Below, piece after piece: positions 36,583 to 45,982 of a DNA stretch of 64,000 nucleotides. Numbering within the stretch: position 1 is the first letter of the stretch; each line of letters begins with the position of its first letter. The notes beneath the pieces are model-generated. The model was not told where the DNA came from, ran no database searches, and worked only from the letters and a program-made list of their open reading frames with translations. The DNA comes from Deinococcus aestuarii (GTDB lineage: Bacteria; Deinococcota; Deinococci; Deinococcales; Deinococcaceae), in assembly GCF_018863415.1 (NCBI RefSeq), contig NZ_JAHKSN010000016.1, forward strand, positions 46,622-110,621, in the 5' to 3' direction. The position numbers and the translations under genes are program-made.

Positions 36583-37602
36583 ATGACGACGTACCGCAAG
36601 CTGGGCCGCAGCGGCCTGCATCTCTTTCCCATCGGCCTGGGCACCATGCAGTTCGGCTGGAGCGCCGACGAGCAGACCGCTCAGGGCATCATGGACGCCT
36701 ATCACGAGGCAGGCGGCAATTTTATCGATACGGCCGACATCTACACGACGTGGACCCCCGGCAACCCCGGCGGCGTATCCGAGGAGATCATCGGGCGGTG
36801 GGTCAAGGCGCGCGGCAACCGCGACGACCTCGTGATCGCCACCAAGGTGCGCGGGCCGATGGGCGGGTTCGGCCGCGAGGGACGGGGCAGCGTCCACCAG
36901 CGCGAGGGCCTGTCGCGGCGCTGGATCATGCGGGCGTGTGAGGACAGCCTGCGGCGCCTGGGGGTGGACCACATCGACCTGTACCAGGTCCACTGGGTGG
37001 ACAACCAGACGCCCATCGAGGAGACGCTGGAGGCGCTCACCGAACTCGTCCGGCGCGGGTATGTGCGCTACATCGGCTGCTCGAACTTCTCCGCGTGGCG
37101 GCTGATGCAGGCCCTGTGGACGAGCGACCGCCGGGGGCTGGAGGCCTTTGTCAGCGTCCAGCCCGAGTACAGCCTGCTCTCGCCGACGCGGGCGAACTTC
37201 GAGCGCGAGCTGATGCGGGTGTGCGAGGCGTACGGCCTCGGGATCGTTCCGTGGAGCCCGCTCGGCGGCGGGATGCTGACGGGCAAGTACAAACGGGGCC
37301 AGCCCCTCCCGGAGAGCGTGCGCGCGGACGAGAATGCCCGGCGGCGCTTCAGCGAGCGCAACTTTGACATCGTGGAAACCCTGGAGGCGGTCGCGGGGCG
37401 GCACGGGGCGAGGCCCGCGCAGGTCGCGCTGGCGTGGCTGCTCGCCCAGCCGATGATGACCTCGCCCATCATCGGCGCGAACAACGTCACCCAGCTCGGG
37501 GAACTCCTCGGCACGCTGGACCTGCGCCTCAGTGACGAGGACCTCGGCGAGATCACCCGCGTCAGCGACTGGGAACGGGCGAGAACCGAGCTCGAGCAGT
37601 GA
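36583..37602 (+). CDS. Aldo/keto reductase
   Basis: A 339-residue AKR TIM-barrel oxidoreductase. The active-site Asp is in [12 protein letters not shown] (with Tyr), the catalytic Lys in [14 protein letters not shown] and the His in YQVHWVD. The NADPH site includes the C-terminal [24 protein letters not shown] sits seven bases before the ATG. Similar proteins act on sugars or on methylglyoxal-like aldehydes. The galM gene follows after 63 bases, so a sugar substrate is plausible. Confidence 0.93.
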   Translation: MTTYRKLGRSGLHLFPIGLGTMQFGWSADEQTAQGIMDAYHEAGGNFIDTADIYTTWTPGNPGGVSEEIIGRWVKARGNRDDLVIATKVRGPMGGFGREGRGSVHQREGLSRRWIMRACEDSLRRLGVDHIDLYQVHWVDNQTPIEETLEALTELVRRGYVRYIGCSNFSAWRLMQALWTSDRRGLEAFVSVQPEYSLLSPTRANFERELMRVCEAYGLGIVPWSPLGGGMLTGKYKRGQPLPESVRADENARRRFSERNFDIVETLEAVAGRHGARPAQVALAWLLAQPMMTSPIIGANNVTQLGELLGTLDLRLSDEDLGEITRVSDWERARTELEQ

Positions 37603-37665
37603 GGAGGGCCGGGAGCCCCACCGGGACGCTTCCGCCTCCCTCCCGACTCCGGGAAGAGGAACCCT

Positions 37666-38742
37666 ATGGCACAGAACGAACCGGGCATCACGGCCCGCCC
37701 CTGGGGCACGGCGCCGGACGGACGGCCCATCACGCTCTACACGTTACGAAACCGCCACGGCCTCCAGGCCGACATCATGGATTTCGGGGGCGTGGTCGTG
37801 CGCCTGCTCACCCCGGACCGGGAGGGGCGGCCGGGGGACATCGTGCTCGGGCACGATCAGGCCGGGCCGTACTTCGACCCCGGCACGTCCCCCTACTTCG
37901 GGGCGCTGATCGGGCGCTACGGCAACCGGATCGCGGGGGGAAGCTTCACGCTGGACGAGAAGACCTACCGGCTCGCGCGGAACAACGGCCCGAACGCGCT
38001 GCACGGCGGAGAGCGGGGCTTCCACCTGCGGCTGTGGCAGGGGCGACCCCTCACGGCGGAAGACGGCCCCGCCCTCGAACTCTCGTACCTCAGCCCGGAC
38101 GGTGAGGAGGGCTACCCCGGCACCCTCTTGGTCCGGGTGACGTACACCCTCACCCAAGGCGACGCGCTGCGGATCGACTACGAGGCGACGACGGACGCGC
38201 CCACCGTCCTCAACCTCACGAACCACACGTACTGGAACCTGAGCGGCGACGCGCGGCGCGACATCCTCGGGCACGAGCTCACGGTGCAGGCGGACCACAT
38301 CACGCCGGTCGATGAGACGCTGATTCCGACGGGTGAACTCCTGGCGGTGGGGGGAACCCCCTTCGACTTCCGGCAGGGGACGGCAGTCGGGGCGCGGGTG
38401 AATCAGGACGACGAGCAACTTGGCTTTGCGGGCGGGTACGACCACAACTTCGTGCTGCGGGGGGGGGAGGGGTTGAAGGCCGCCGCGACCCTCCACGACC
38501 CCGCTTCCGGGCGGCGGGTCGAGGTCTTCACGACGCAGCCGGGGATGCAGGTCTACTCGGGCAACTTCCTCGACGGCTCCATCGTGGGGAAGGGGGGGAG
38601 GCGGTACGGGCACCGCTGGGCCGTGTGCCTGGAGACGCAGCATTTCCCGGACTCGCCCCACTGGCCGGGGTTTCCCTCCACGGTGCTGCGGCCCGGGGAA
38701 CGCTTCACCTCGCGCACGGTGTACGCCTTCTCGGCGGACTGA
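37666..38742 (+). CDS. galM: Aldose 1-epimerase (mutarotase)
   Basis: A 358-residue GalM. Signature elements: YGNRIAGGSFTLDEKTYRL with the early Arg, NNGPNALHGGERGFH, the catalytic His in NLTNHTYWNLSGD, GGYDHNFVL and the catalytic Glu in CLETQHFPDSPHWPGF. It interconverts alpha and beta anomers of galactose or glucose. No signal peptide. It follows the aldo-keto reductase on the same strand, probably one transcript. Confidence 0.96.
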   Translation: MAQNEPGITARPWGTAPDGRPITLYTLRNRHGLQADIMDFGGVVVRLLTPDREGRPGDIVLGHDQAGPYFDPGTSPYFGALIGRYGNRIAGGSFTLDEKTYRLARNNGPNALHGGERGFHLRLWQGRPLTAEDGPALELSYLSPDGEEGYPGTLLVRVTYTLTQGDALRIDYEATTDAPTVLNLTNHTYWNLSGDARRDILGHELTVQADHITPVDETLIPTGELLAVGGTPFDFRQGTAVGARVNQDDEQLGFAGGYDHNFVLRGGEGLKAAATLHDPASGRRVEVFTTQPGMQVYSGNFLDGSIVGKGGRRYGHRWAVCLETQHFPDSPHWPGFPSTVLRPGERFTSRTVYAFSAD

Positions 38743-38850
38743 AGCCCTCGGCGGGGGCCGCGAACCCGGATGAGGGGAGGAACAAGGCGCCCCTCCTCCA
38801 CCCGGCTGTCAGAGCGGTGAGAGGGGCGGGGGGGCAGGCTGGGGCCAGCT

Positions 38851-39918
38851 ATGTCAACCCCGGCCCGGTTCGCGCGGTACCACCAGCTCGTGGAGGCGCT
38901 GGCCGCCCTCGCCCGCAGCAGCCGGGACGTGGAGGCGGTCGTCCGGACGGTTCACCGCCAGGCGCAGACGCTCTTTTCGACCCACGTGACCCTGCTGGCG
39001 CTGCTCGCCTCCCCGGACGAGTGGGTCTGGGAGCTGTACGAGGGCCAGCAGCACACGACGAGCCGCCTGCCCTTTTACGGGGAGGGCCTCGTCGAGCAGG
39101 CGCTGCGCCACGGCCCGCAGTCGATTCCCGATCTCACCGCGTACCTCGGCGCCCACCCCGTGCGGGTGCGGCGGGTGCGGAGTGCCGAGGAGGTCGTGCT
39201 CGACGTGCGGGAGACCGAGGATGATCCGGAGAGCGTCCACGCGCTGCTGCTCGTGCCCCTGGAGATCGGGGGGGAGCGGGTGGGGGTGCTCTCGATCCAG
39301 AGTTACCGGGTGCACGCCTTCGACGAGACCGACCTGCTGTTTTTGGAGCTGCTGGGGCAGCACGTCGCCATCGCGCTGGAAAACGCCCGCTGGCACGCCC
39401 AGCTCGAACAGGCCACCCTCACCGACCCCCTGACCGGCCTGCCCAACCGGCGCGCCTTCGGGGCGCGGGCCGAGCGGGCCCTGACGGGTCCCCACCCCGG
39501 GGAGGAGCCGACCACGCTCGTGCTCGTGGACATCGAGCGCTTCAAGGGCATCAACGACACCTTCGGGCACGACGTGGGCGACGAGGTGCTGACCACCGTC
39601 GCCGGGGTCCTGGGGCGTGCGCTGCCGCCGGGGTCGGCCTTCCGGCTGGGGGGCGACGAATTTGCCCTGCTGGTGGGGGGAGACCGGGCGGAGGTGGGCA
39701 GGCGGCTTGCCGGGCTGGACGCGGCCTTCCGGGAGGCCCGCTGGCCCCCCGGGGTGGGCCCGGTGTGCCTGAACGCCGGGGCGGCCCGGGCCCGGGCGGG
39801 CGAGACCCTGAGCGCGTGGCTGCGCCGCGCCGACCAGCGGATGTACCGGGCCAAGCGGGGCTGCATCGACCGGGCGGGCACCCGTTGGGGGCTGGATTTC
39901 GGCCCGGCCCCGGGGTGA
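38851..39918 (+). CDS. GAF-GGDEF diguanylate cyclase
   Basis: A 355-residue signalling protein with a GAF domain at residues about 15-180 (ALLLVPLEIGGERVGVLSIQ, LELLGQHVAIALENARWHAQ) and a GGDEF domain at about 185-345: LTDPLTGLPNRRAF, IERFKGINDTFGHDVGDEVL and the intact active site LGGDEFALL. It should make cyclic di-GMP in response to a ligand at the GAF domain. No membrane segment. C-di-GMP often controls exopolysaccharide production, which is encoded elsewhere in the window, but no direct link is visible. Confidence 0.93.
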   Translation: MSTPARFARYHQLVEALAALARSSRDVEAVVRTVHRQAQTLFSTHVTLLALLASPDEWVWELYEGQQHTTSRLPFYGEGLVEQALRHGPQSIPDLTAYLGAHPVRVRRVRSAEEVVLDVRETEDDPESVHALLLVPLEIGGERVGVLSIQSYRVHAFDETDLLFLELLGQHVAIALENARWHAQLEQATLTDPLTGLPNRRAFGARAERALTGPHPGEEPTTLVLVDIERFKGINDTFGHDVGDEVLTTVAGVLGRALPPGSAFRLGGDEFALLVGGDRAEVGRRLAGLDAAFREARWPPGVGPVCLNAGAARARAGETLSAWLRRADQRMYRAKRGCIDRAGTRWGLDFGPAPG

Positions 39919-39938
39919 GGACCGGGGGAGGGGAGGGC

Positions 39939-41933
39939 TCAGTCCGCGCTCAGAGCGCCCGCGCCGCGCCGCGCCGCCGCCTGCGCCACGAAGCGGGCCG
40001 TGCGGCGGGCGAGCGCCATGCAGGTGATCATCGGGTTCGCCCCGGAGGAGGTCGGGAAGGCGCTCGTGTCGCCGATCCAGACGCCGGGGGTGTCGTGGAG
40101 TTCGCCCTCCGGGGTGGCCGCGCTCGTGGCCGGGTCCAGGCCCAGCCGCGCCGTGCCCATCTGGTGCGCGCTGAAGACCGCGTGCCCGCCGTGCCCGATG
40201 GGCTGGGTGCGCAGCTCGGCGAGAAAGGCGCCGAGGTCCTCGCCCCGGTGCCAGGGCCGCGCGCTCTCCGAAAGGGGGAAGATCGCCTGCGCTCCCGCCG
40301 CCTCCAGCAACCGCGCCACCGTGCCCTGGCCGTGCCAGTAGTTCTCCACGTCCACGGGGTCGGTGACGGCGTAGGTGACCCGCGCCTGGCCGTGCTCGTC
40401 CAGCGTGACCCGCCCGTGGCCCCGGTCGCGGGTGAGGTGGATCAGGGTGACGCTGCGGCTGTGGCCGCTCATCAGCTCCTTGTGGGCCTCACCGCTCTCC
40501 CAGATCGCCGACGCCGCGTGCAGCCCGGTCGTGTACTGGGTGGTCTCCACGAGGTAGCCGTACCCGTCCGTGCGGCCCCCGAACTCGTCCACGATGGCGG
40601 CCTGTGCCGCACCCCACCAGTTGCGCTGGTCCTCGCCGAACAGGCCCGTCAGCGCCCCGCAGGGATGCAGCCGCAGGTAGTCTCCCGCCGCCGGGCCGCC
40701 CAGCCCCGAGCGCAGGAGCAGCGCCGGGGTCTCCAGCGCCCCGCAGGCGACGACGACCTGGGGAGCGCGGACGGTGACCCGGCGGGAGCCGTCCTCCCCC
40801 ACGACGGTGACCGCCACGCCCGCCGCCCGGCCCCCCTCCGTGAGGATGCGGTCCGCGGTCGCGCGCTCCACGATCCGCGCGCCCACCGCCACCGCGTCCC
40901 TGAGGTACGTCTTGAGGGTGCTCTGCTTGCTCCCGGTCGCGTCGCCGAAGCCGATGTGCCCGGCGTGCCGGGGGTCGTGCCGGGCGGGGTCGGCGTTGCG
41001 GAAGGCCTTTTTCGCCCGGTAGCCGAGTCTTTCGGCACCCTCCATCATCCGCAGGTGGGTGCCGTTGTACTCGCTGCCCCCGTCGTTCGCCCCGATGCGG
41101 GTCATCACCGCGCCCAGGTCGGCATCGAAGTCGGGGCCGTCGAGCCCCTTCATACCCAGCCCGGCCCACTCGCGGCGGACTTCCTCCGGGGTGCGGACGC
41201 AGTTCATCCAGTTAACCGTCGTGCCGCCGCCCAGGGTGCGCCCGGCGATGATGGAGACGTTGCCGTCGGCGGTGGGGGTAAAGCCGCCGCGCCAGTAGAG
41301 GTTCTGGTAGGCCCACAGCTCGGACCGGCCGAGTTCCGCGTCCGCGAACTGAGCACCCGCCTCCAGCACGATCACGTCCAGGCCCCGTCCCGCGAGTTCC
41401 CCTGCGATCACGCCGCCGCCCGCCCCCGAGCCGACGACCACCACGTCGGCCTCCAGCGTGTCGCCGTCTCCCGGCCCCACGGTGGGGAGGTCGCGCTCGG
41501 TGGCCGCCCCCGTGAAGGTGGGCCCCGCGTAGCCGAACTGCCGCCAGAAGGGGTTGGGGGTGTCCGGGCCGGTCAGCGCGTAGCTCATCATCAGGCACAG
41601 GCGCCGCAGGGCCGCGACCCCGCCCGCCGCCCCGGGACCGCTGGCGGAGACGGCGCGCAGCACGGCCTCCCGCACGGCCTGGGGCGCCTCCGGGGTCAGG
41701 CCCGCCCCGGCGAGGGCGTGGAGGAGTCCGGCGAGTCCGGCCTGTTCCTGCGCCGGGAGACCGCCGATGAACGCTTCCGCCGCGAGGTGGGCGCCGGTGG
41801 CGCTGCCGGGGGTGGCGAAAAAGGCGTGGGGGTCGTCCTCGCGCTCGACGGCGGGCACGAAGGTGTCCACCAGGGCGAGGAGGGTGCGCCGGGCGGTGTC
41901 GTCGAGGGGCGGGTGGAGCTGGGTCATGGGCAT
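39939..41933 (-). CDS. GMC-family oxidoreductase (long-chain alcohol oxidase-like)
   Basis: A 664-residue FAD-dependent GMC oxidoreductase. An extra N-terminal helical region of about 170 residues, as in fatty-alcohol oxidases, precedes the FAD motif VVVVGSGAGGGVIAGELAGR. Then come the GMC segment AGRTLGGGTTVNWMNCVRTP, VACGALETPALLLRSGLG, and the C-terminal VWIGDTSAFPTSSGANPMIT. No signal peptide. It is convergent with the GGDEF gene. The substrate is probably an alcohol, sugar alcohol or sterol-like compound; not resolved. The first codon could be the ATG at 41933 or 41927. Confidence 0.9.
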   Translation of the reverse strand: MPMTQLHPPLDDTARRTLLALVDTFVPAVEREDDPHAFFATPGSATGAHLAAEAFIGGLPAQEQAGLAGLLHALAGAGLTPEAPQAVREAVLRAVSASGPGAAGGVAALRRLCLMMSYALTGPDTPNPFWRQFGYAGPTFTGAATERDLPTVGPGDGDTLEADVVVVGSGAGGGVIAGELAGRGLDVIVLEAGAQFADAELGRSELWAYQNLYWRGGFTPTADGNVSIIAGRTLGGGTTVNWMNCVRTPEEVRREWAGLGMKGLDGPDFDADLGAVMTRIGANDGGSEYNGTHLRMMEGAERLGYRAKKAFRNADPARHDPRHAGHIGFGDATGSKQSTLKTYLRDAVAVGARIVERATADRILTEGGRAAGVAVTVVGEDGSRRVTVRAPQVVVACGALETPALLLRSGLGGPAAGDYLRLHPCGALTGLFGEDQRNWWGAAQAAIVDEFGGRTDGYGYLVETTQYTTGLHAASAIWESGEAHKELMSGHSRSVTLIHLTRDRGHGRVTLDEHGQARVTYAVTDPVDVENYWHGQGTVARLLEAAGAQAIFPLSESARPWHRGEDLGAFLAELRTQPIGHGGHAVFSAHQMGTARLGLDPATSAATPEGELHDTPGVWIGDTSAFPTSSGANPMITCMALARRTARFVAQAAARRGAGALSAD

Positions 41934-42062
41934 CCTCCGGGATAGGGGGCGACCCCCCGCGTGGGGGAGAGGCGCCGCGCCACCTGAACTGGGTTGAAAG
42001 ACCCCTGTACTCTAGCCCAGGCGGGGAGGAAGGCCCAGCCCCCGGCCACCCCAGGGAGACGG

Positions 42063-42845
42063 ATGGACACGAACGTTCTGAGCACCCAGGCGCACCTCCT
42101 CCAGCACACCCTCCGGGCACAGGGCCGGGCGCTGGGGAGCGAGGCGGCGCTGGAGGTGGTGACCCGGTTGCGGACCGACCCGGCCCCCTCGCTCGCCGGG
42201 CTGGACGGGGCGCTGCGCGGGCAGGGCCTCGAACTGGAGTCCGCCCACCTGACGCGCCTCGCCTGGGCCCTGCTCGGCGTGCCCTCGCCCCGGAGCGTGC
42301 GGCTGACGGCCGCCGCGCGGGGCAGGCTCACCCACCTCGTCGAGCTGCACGACGTGTCGCGGCCGTCGCGGGCGCGCGACCTCGGCGGGCAGCTCGCGCG
42401 GGAGCGGACGCTCGCCCCCGACCTCCTGCGGGCCCGCCCGTGGCTGGCCGGCGTGAGCGGGACACCCGACGCCCTCGCCGCCGTCTTCGAGACGGAGTGG
42501 AGCGGTTTTCTCAGCCTGCTCGGCGAGTTCGGCCCCTGGGTCTACGCGCCGAGCGTGGCCGACCTCCAGGCCCTTTCGCACGGCTACGCCGCCCTCGTGC
42601 GGCGGGCCTCGGGAAGCGGGGAGGGGGGCGTGCTCGCCGCCGCCCTGCGGCTAGACCGCGCCGGGCCCGGACCCTCGCTGCTCGCCCGCCTGGAGGTCAC
42701 CGACCACCGGGCCGGGGGTGCGGCCCCTTCCCGGGAGGCGGGCGAGGCGGCGGGGCTGGTCGAGGCGGAACAGGCCTTTTGGGCGGCGGCCCAGCGGCAG
42801 GCGAGGCGGCGGCGGGGCGAGTGGGCCGCCCGGCGCGGGGGGTAG
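42063..42845 (+). CDS. Hypothetical protein, Ala/Arg/Leu-rich
   Basis: A 260-residue protein that I do not recognise. The ATG at 42063 has AGGGAG upstream; the earlier in-frame start at 41994 has none. It is rich in helix-formers ([31 protein letters not shown]), with no signal peptide, membrane segment, cysteine cluster or repeat, and a basic tail ([16 protein letters not shown]). It is divergent from the GMC oxidoreductase and stands alone before the next promoter. Confidence 0.65.
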   Translation: MDTNVLSTQAHLLQHTLRAQGRALGSEAALEVVTRLRTDPAPSLAGLDGALRGQGLELESAHLTRLAWALLGVPSPRSVRLTAAARGRLTHLVELHDVSRPSRARDLGGQLARERTLAPDLLRARPWLAGVSGTPDALAAVFETEWSGFLSLLGEFGPWVYAPSVADLQALSHGYAALVRRASGSGEGGVLAAALRLDRAGPGPSLLARLEVTDHRAGGAAPSREAGEAAGLVEAEQAFWAAAQRQARRRRGEWAARRGG

Positions 42846-42917
42846 GCTGGGGTCGGTCCCTGCTCGCGGGGAAGGCGGCGCCGGTTTTGAACCCTGCCCA
42901 ACGGGACGCGCGGGGCG

Positions 42918-42963
42918 TTGACAATCTTACAGAAACCTGTCACATTCTTTTTGAACGTTCAAA
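42918..42963 (+). promoter_or_regulatory. Promoter and LacI operator of the alpha-galactoside operon
   Basis: TTGACA (42918-42923), 17 bases, then CACATT (42941-42946) as -35 and -10. Immediately downstream is TTTGAACGTTCAAA (42950-42963), a perfect 14-base palindrome with the central CG typical of LacI-family operators, 22 bases before the regulator ATG. A near-copy precedes the GH4 gene at 47349, supporting a common regulator. Confidence 0.85.
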
Positions 42964-42984
42964 TCAGCAATCCGAGGGGGTGTG

Positions 42985-43998
42985 ATGACCCGAGCGACGC
43001 TCCGGGATGTCGCCGCGCAGGCGGGCGTCTCGCATCAAACCGTGTCCAACGTGCTCAACGACCACCCGTCCATCCGCCCGGCGACCCGGGAGCGTGTGCT
43101 CGCCGCCATCCGTGACCTCGACTACCACCCGAACGCCGCCGCCAAGGCGCTGCGCGAGTCGCGGGTGACGACCCTGTGCTGCGCGTTTTACGGGCACGCG
43201 GCGGACGACATCTCCGATCCCTACCGCAACCTGGTGCAGTCGGCCTTTATCGCCGAGGCGAACGCGCGGGGGTATTCCATCACGACGGCGATGTTGCAAG
43301 GCGAGCGGCCCGAGGGGCTGGGCGCCCTGCGCACCGCCTACATGGGGCGCAGCTTCGGGGGCGTGGTGGTGGTGAGCACCACCCTGCCGGTGGAATGGAT
43401 GCGGACGCTGGCGGGGTGGGGCATTCCCACGGTGCTGTTCGACCGCGCCGACCCGGACGGGGTGTTGCCCTCGGTGACGGCCGACTACGTGGGGGGGATG
43501 ACCGAACTCGTCGCGTACCACGTCTCGCGGGGCCGCCGGGACCTCGCGCTCGTCATTCCGGGAGACGATTTCGGCAGCAGCGCGGTGCTGCGCCGGGAGG
43601 GATTTCTCGCCGCCGCCCGGGCACAGGGGGTCCGGCACCGCATCGAGGCGGGGCCCTGGACCGCCGAGGCGGGCGAACTCGCCTTCCGCCGCCTGTGGAC
43701 GGGGGGAGACCGCCCCGACGCGGTGCTGTGCGGCAACGACCGGATGGGGGCCGGGGCGCTGTACGCGGCGCGCCAGCTCGGCGTGCGGGTGCCGGAGGAG
43801 GTGGCGGTCAGCGGCTTTGACGACTTCGAGTTCGCCCGCTACACCGCGCCCAGCCTGACGACGCTGCACCTCCCGCACGGCGAGATGGCCCGCCTCGCCG
43901 TGCGGCGCCTGCTCGGCCGGCTGGAAGGCCAGGGCTCTCCGGGGGAGGCGCCCGACCACCGGCTTCCCGTCACCCTCGTCCAGCGCGAATCCGCGTAA
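42985..43998 (+). CDS. LacI-family regulator of the sugar ABC/alpha-galactosidase operon
   Basis: A 337-residue LacI/GalR protein from the ATG at 42985 (a GTG one codon earlier is possible). The DNA-binding head is TLRDVAAQAGVSHQTVSNVL and the hinge NAAAKALRES. The effector domain has AVLCGNDRMGAGALYAA and VAVSGFDDFEFARY. It is first in a same-strand run with two permeases, a binding protein and GH4. Palindromes at 42950 (own promoter) and 47349 (before GH4) are its likely operators. Confidence 0.93.
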   Translation: MTRATLRDVAAQAGVSHQTVSNVLNDHPSIRPATRERVLAAIRDLDYHPNAAAKALRESRVTTLCCAFYGHAADDISDPYRNLVQSAFIAEANARGYSITTAMLQGERPEGLGALRTAYMGRSFGGVVVVSTTLPVEWMRTLAGWGIPTVLFDRADPDGVLPSVTADYVGGMTELVAYHVSRGRRDLALVIPGDDFGSSAVLRREGFLAAARAQGVRHRIEAGPWTAEAGELAFRRLWTGGDRPDAVLCGNDRMGAGALYAARQLGVRVPEEVAVSGFDDFEFARYTAPSLTTLHLPHGEMARLAVRRLLGRLEGQGSPGEAPDHRLPVTLVQRESA

Positions 43999-44009
43999 CG
44001 GAGGTTCGT

Positions 44010-44936
44010 ATGACTGTTCCCGTCCAGACGGAATCCCTCGTCGTCCCGGCCAGGGCCCCCACCCGGCGCCGGTCGCCCGAGTGGGTGGTGGGCTATCTCT
44101 TCATCCTCCCGGCGATCATCGGCTTCCTGGTCTTTTACCTCTACCCGGCGCTGCGCGGCATCCAGATCAGCTTCACCAACTGGAACCTCCTGAGCGCGCC
44201 CGAGGCGGTGGGCCTCGCCAACTACAACGAGGCGATCCGCGATCCCAAGTTCTGGTCGGCGCTGGGGATCACCCTGAAGTACGTGGTGTGGAACATCCCC
44301 ATCCAGACGCTGCTCTCGCTGGTGCTCGCGGTGGCGATGGACCGGCTGGTCAGGAGCATGTTCGTCAAGGGCCTGCTGATCGTGCCGTACCTGCTCTCGA
44401 ACGTGCTCGTGGCGATGATCTTCCTGTGGATGCTCGACCCGCTGCTCGGGATCGTGAACCAGTGGCTCGACGCGACGCCCCTGGGCAAGCAGCCCTTTTT
44501 CAACTCGGCCGAGCAGGCGATCCCGACCATCGCCCTGGTGAACGTCTGGAAGCACATGGGCTTTAATGCGCTGCTCTTTTACGCGGGGCTCCAGGCCATT
44601 CCGCGCACGGTGTACGAGGCGGCGGCCATCGACGGGTCGAGCGAGGCGAACACCTTCTGGAAGATCACCCTGCCCCTGTTGCGCCCGGTGACGGTGTTCG
44701 TGCTCGTGACCTCGGTGATTGGCTCCTTCCAGATCTTCGACACGGTGGCCGTCACGACCCAGGGCGGTCCGGCGGACGCGACGAAGGTGCTCGTGTACTA
44801 CATCTACCAAAACGCCTTCGGCTTCTTCCGGATGGGGTACGCGACCGCGATGAGCATGATCTTGTTCGCCCTCCTGATCCTGTTCACGCTGGTGCAGATG
44901 CGCCTCTTGCGCGCCAACGAGTCGGACCTCGACTGA
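44010..44936 (+). CDS. Sugar ABC importer permease, MalF type
   Basis: A 308-residue CUT1-family permease with about six membrane helices (VVGYLFILPAIIGFLVFYLY first) and the cytoplasmic EAA loop YEAAAIDGSSEANTFWKITL. It starts 11 bases after the regulator stop. It pairs with the MalG-type subunit downstream. No ATPase gene is in the operon, so it probably uses a shared MsmK-like ATPase encoded elsewhere. Confidence 0.95.
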   Translation: MTVPVQTESLVVPARAPTRRRSPEWVVGYLFILPAIIGFLVFYLYPALRGIQISFTNWNLLSAPEAVGLANYNEAIRDPKFWSALGITLKYVVWNIPIQTLLSLVLAVAMDRLVRSMFVKGLLIVPYLLSNVLVAMIFLWMLDPLLGIVNQWLDATPLGKQPFFNSAEQAIPTIALVNVWKHMGFNALLFYAGLQAIPRTVYEAAAIDGSSEANTFWKITLPLLRPVTVFVLVTSVIGSFQIFDTVAVTTQGGPADATKVLVYYIYQNAFGFFRMGYATAMSMILFALLILFTLVQMRLLRANESDLD

Positions 44937-44960
44937 ACTTCACAGGGAAAGGAGACCCCA

Positions 44961-45881
44961 GTGACCACCGTACCGACAACCCAGACGGCCCCTCACCGCC
45001 CCCGCCGACCCTTTCCCTTCGGACGACTGCTCGCCTACCTGGCGCTCGCCCTCGTGATCCTGATCTCGATCTTCCCGATCTGGATCGTGTTCAAGACGGC
45101 GCTGACCGGCAGTCGCAATATCTTCACCGAGGCCACGTCGCTGTGGCCCAGCGAACCGACGCTCATCAACTTCCAGCGCGTGCTGGGGCTGGTCAGCCTG
45201 GAAGAGGCCCAGGCGGCGGGCGGCTCGGGCAGCGCCGTCAACTTCCTGAACGCCATGAAAAACAGCGTGATCTTCACCGGGCTGATCGTGGTCGGGCAGA
45301 CCTTTTTCTCGGCGATGGCCGCCTACGCCTTCGCGCGGCTGCGCTTTCCCGGGCGGGACGCGATCTTCACCCTGTTCCTGATCGCCATGATGATCCCCGG
45401 GATCGTGCTGTTCATCCCCAATTTCATCACGATCAAGAACTTGGGCCTGCTCAACACCCTGCCGGGCATGATCGCGCCCTTCATCCTGATGACCCCTTTC
45501 GCGGTGTTCTTCCTGCGCCAGTTCTTCCTGTCGCTGCCCAGGGAAACCGAGGAGGCGGCCTTCCTCGACGGGGCCGGGCCCTTCACGATCTTCTGGCGCA
45601 TCACGCTGCCCATGAGCCAGGGCCCCATCGCCACGCTCGCCATCCTGACGACCATCGGCATGTGGAACGAGTTCTTCTGGCCCTTCCTGATCGCCAAGGA
45701 CGAGGCGTCCTTTACCCTGCCCGTCGCGCTCCAGGTCTTCAAGTCGCAGACCCCCCAGGGCGTGCCCGACTGGACCGGCCTGATGGCGGGCACCTTCATC
45801 GCGGCCGTCCCGGTCTTCTTGCTGCTGATCGTGCTGGGCCGCCGCGTGGTGGAGTCGCTCGCCTTCAGCGGCACGAAGTAG
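44961..45881 (+). CDS. Sugar ABC importer permease, MalG type
   Basis: A 306-residue CUT1 permease. The N-terminal helix LLAYLALALVILISIFPIWI, the EAA loop EEAAFLDGAGPFTIFWRITL and the final helix VPVFLLLIVLGRRVVESLA are typical. It lies 24 bases after the MalF-type gene with AAAGGAGA upstream. Together they form the transmembrane pore for the sugar bound by the next gene product. Confidence 0.95.
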   Translation: MTTVPTTQTAPHRPRRPFPFGRLLAYLALALVILISIFPIWIVFKTALTGSRNIFTEATSLWPSEPTLINFQRVLGLVSLEEAQAAGGSGSAVNFLNAMKNSVIFTGLIVVGQTFFSAMAAYAFARLRFPGRDAIFTLFLIAMMIPGIVLFIPNFITIKNLGLLNTLPGMIAPFILMTPFAVFFLRQFFLSLPRETEEAAFLDGAGPFTIFWRITLPMSQGPIATLAILTTIGMWNEFFWPFLIAKDEASFTLPVALQVFKSQTPQGVPDWTGLMAGTFIAAVPVFLLLIVLGRRVVESLAFSGTK

Positions 45882-45982
45882 GGAAGGCAGAGGTGACCGG
45901 CACCCGCTCCCCACCCCCTCCGCCCTCCCCGTCCGCCCCGCGCCCTTCCGCCTCCCACCCCGTCCCCCTGGAGGGAAAGACC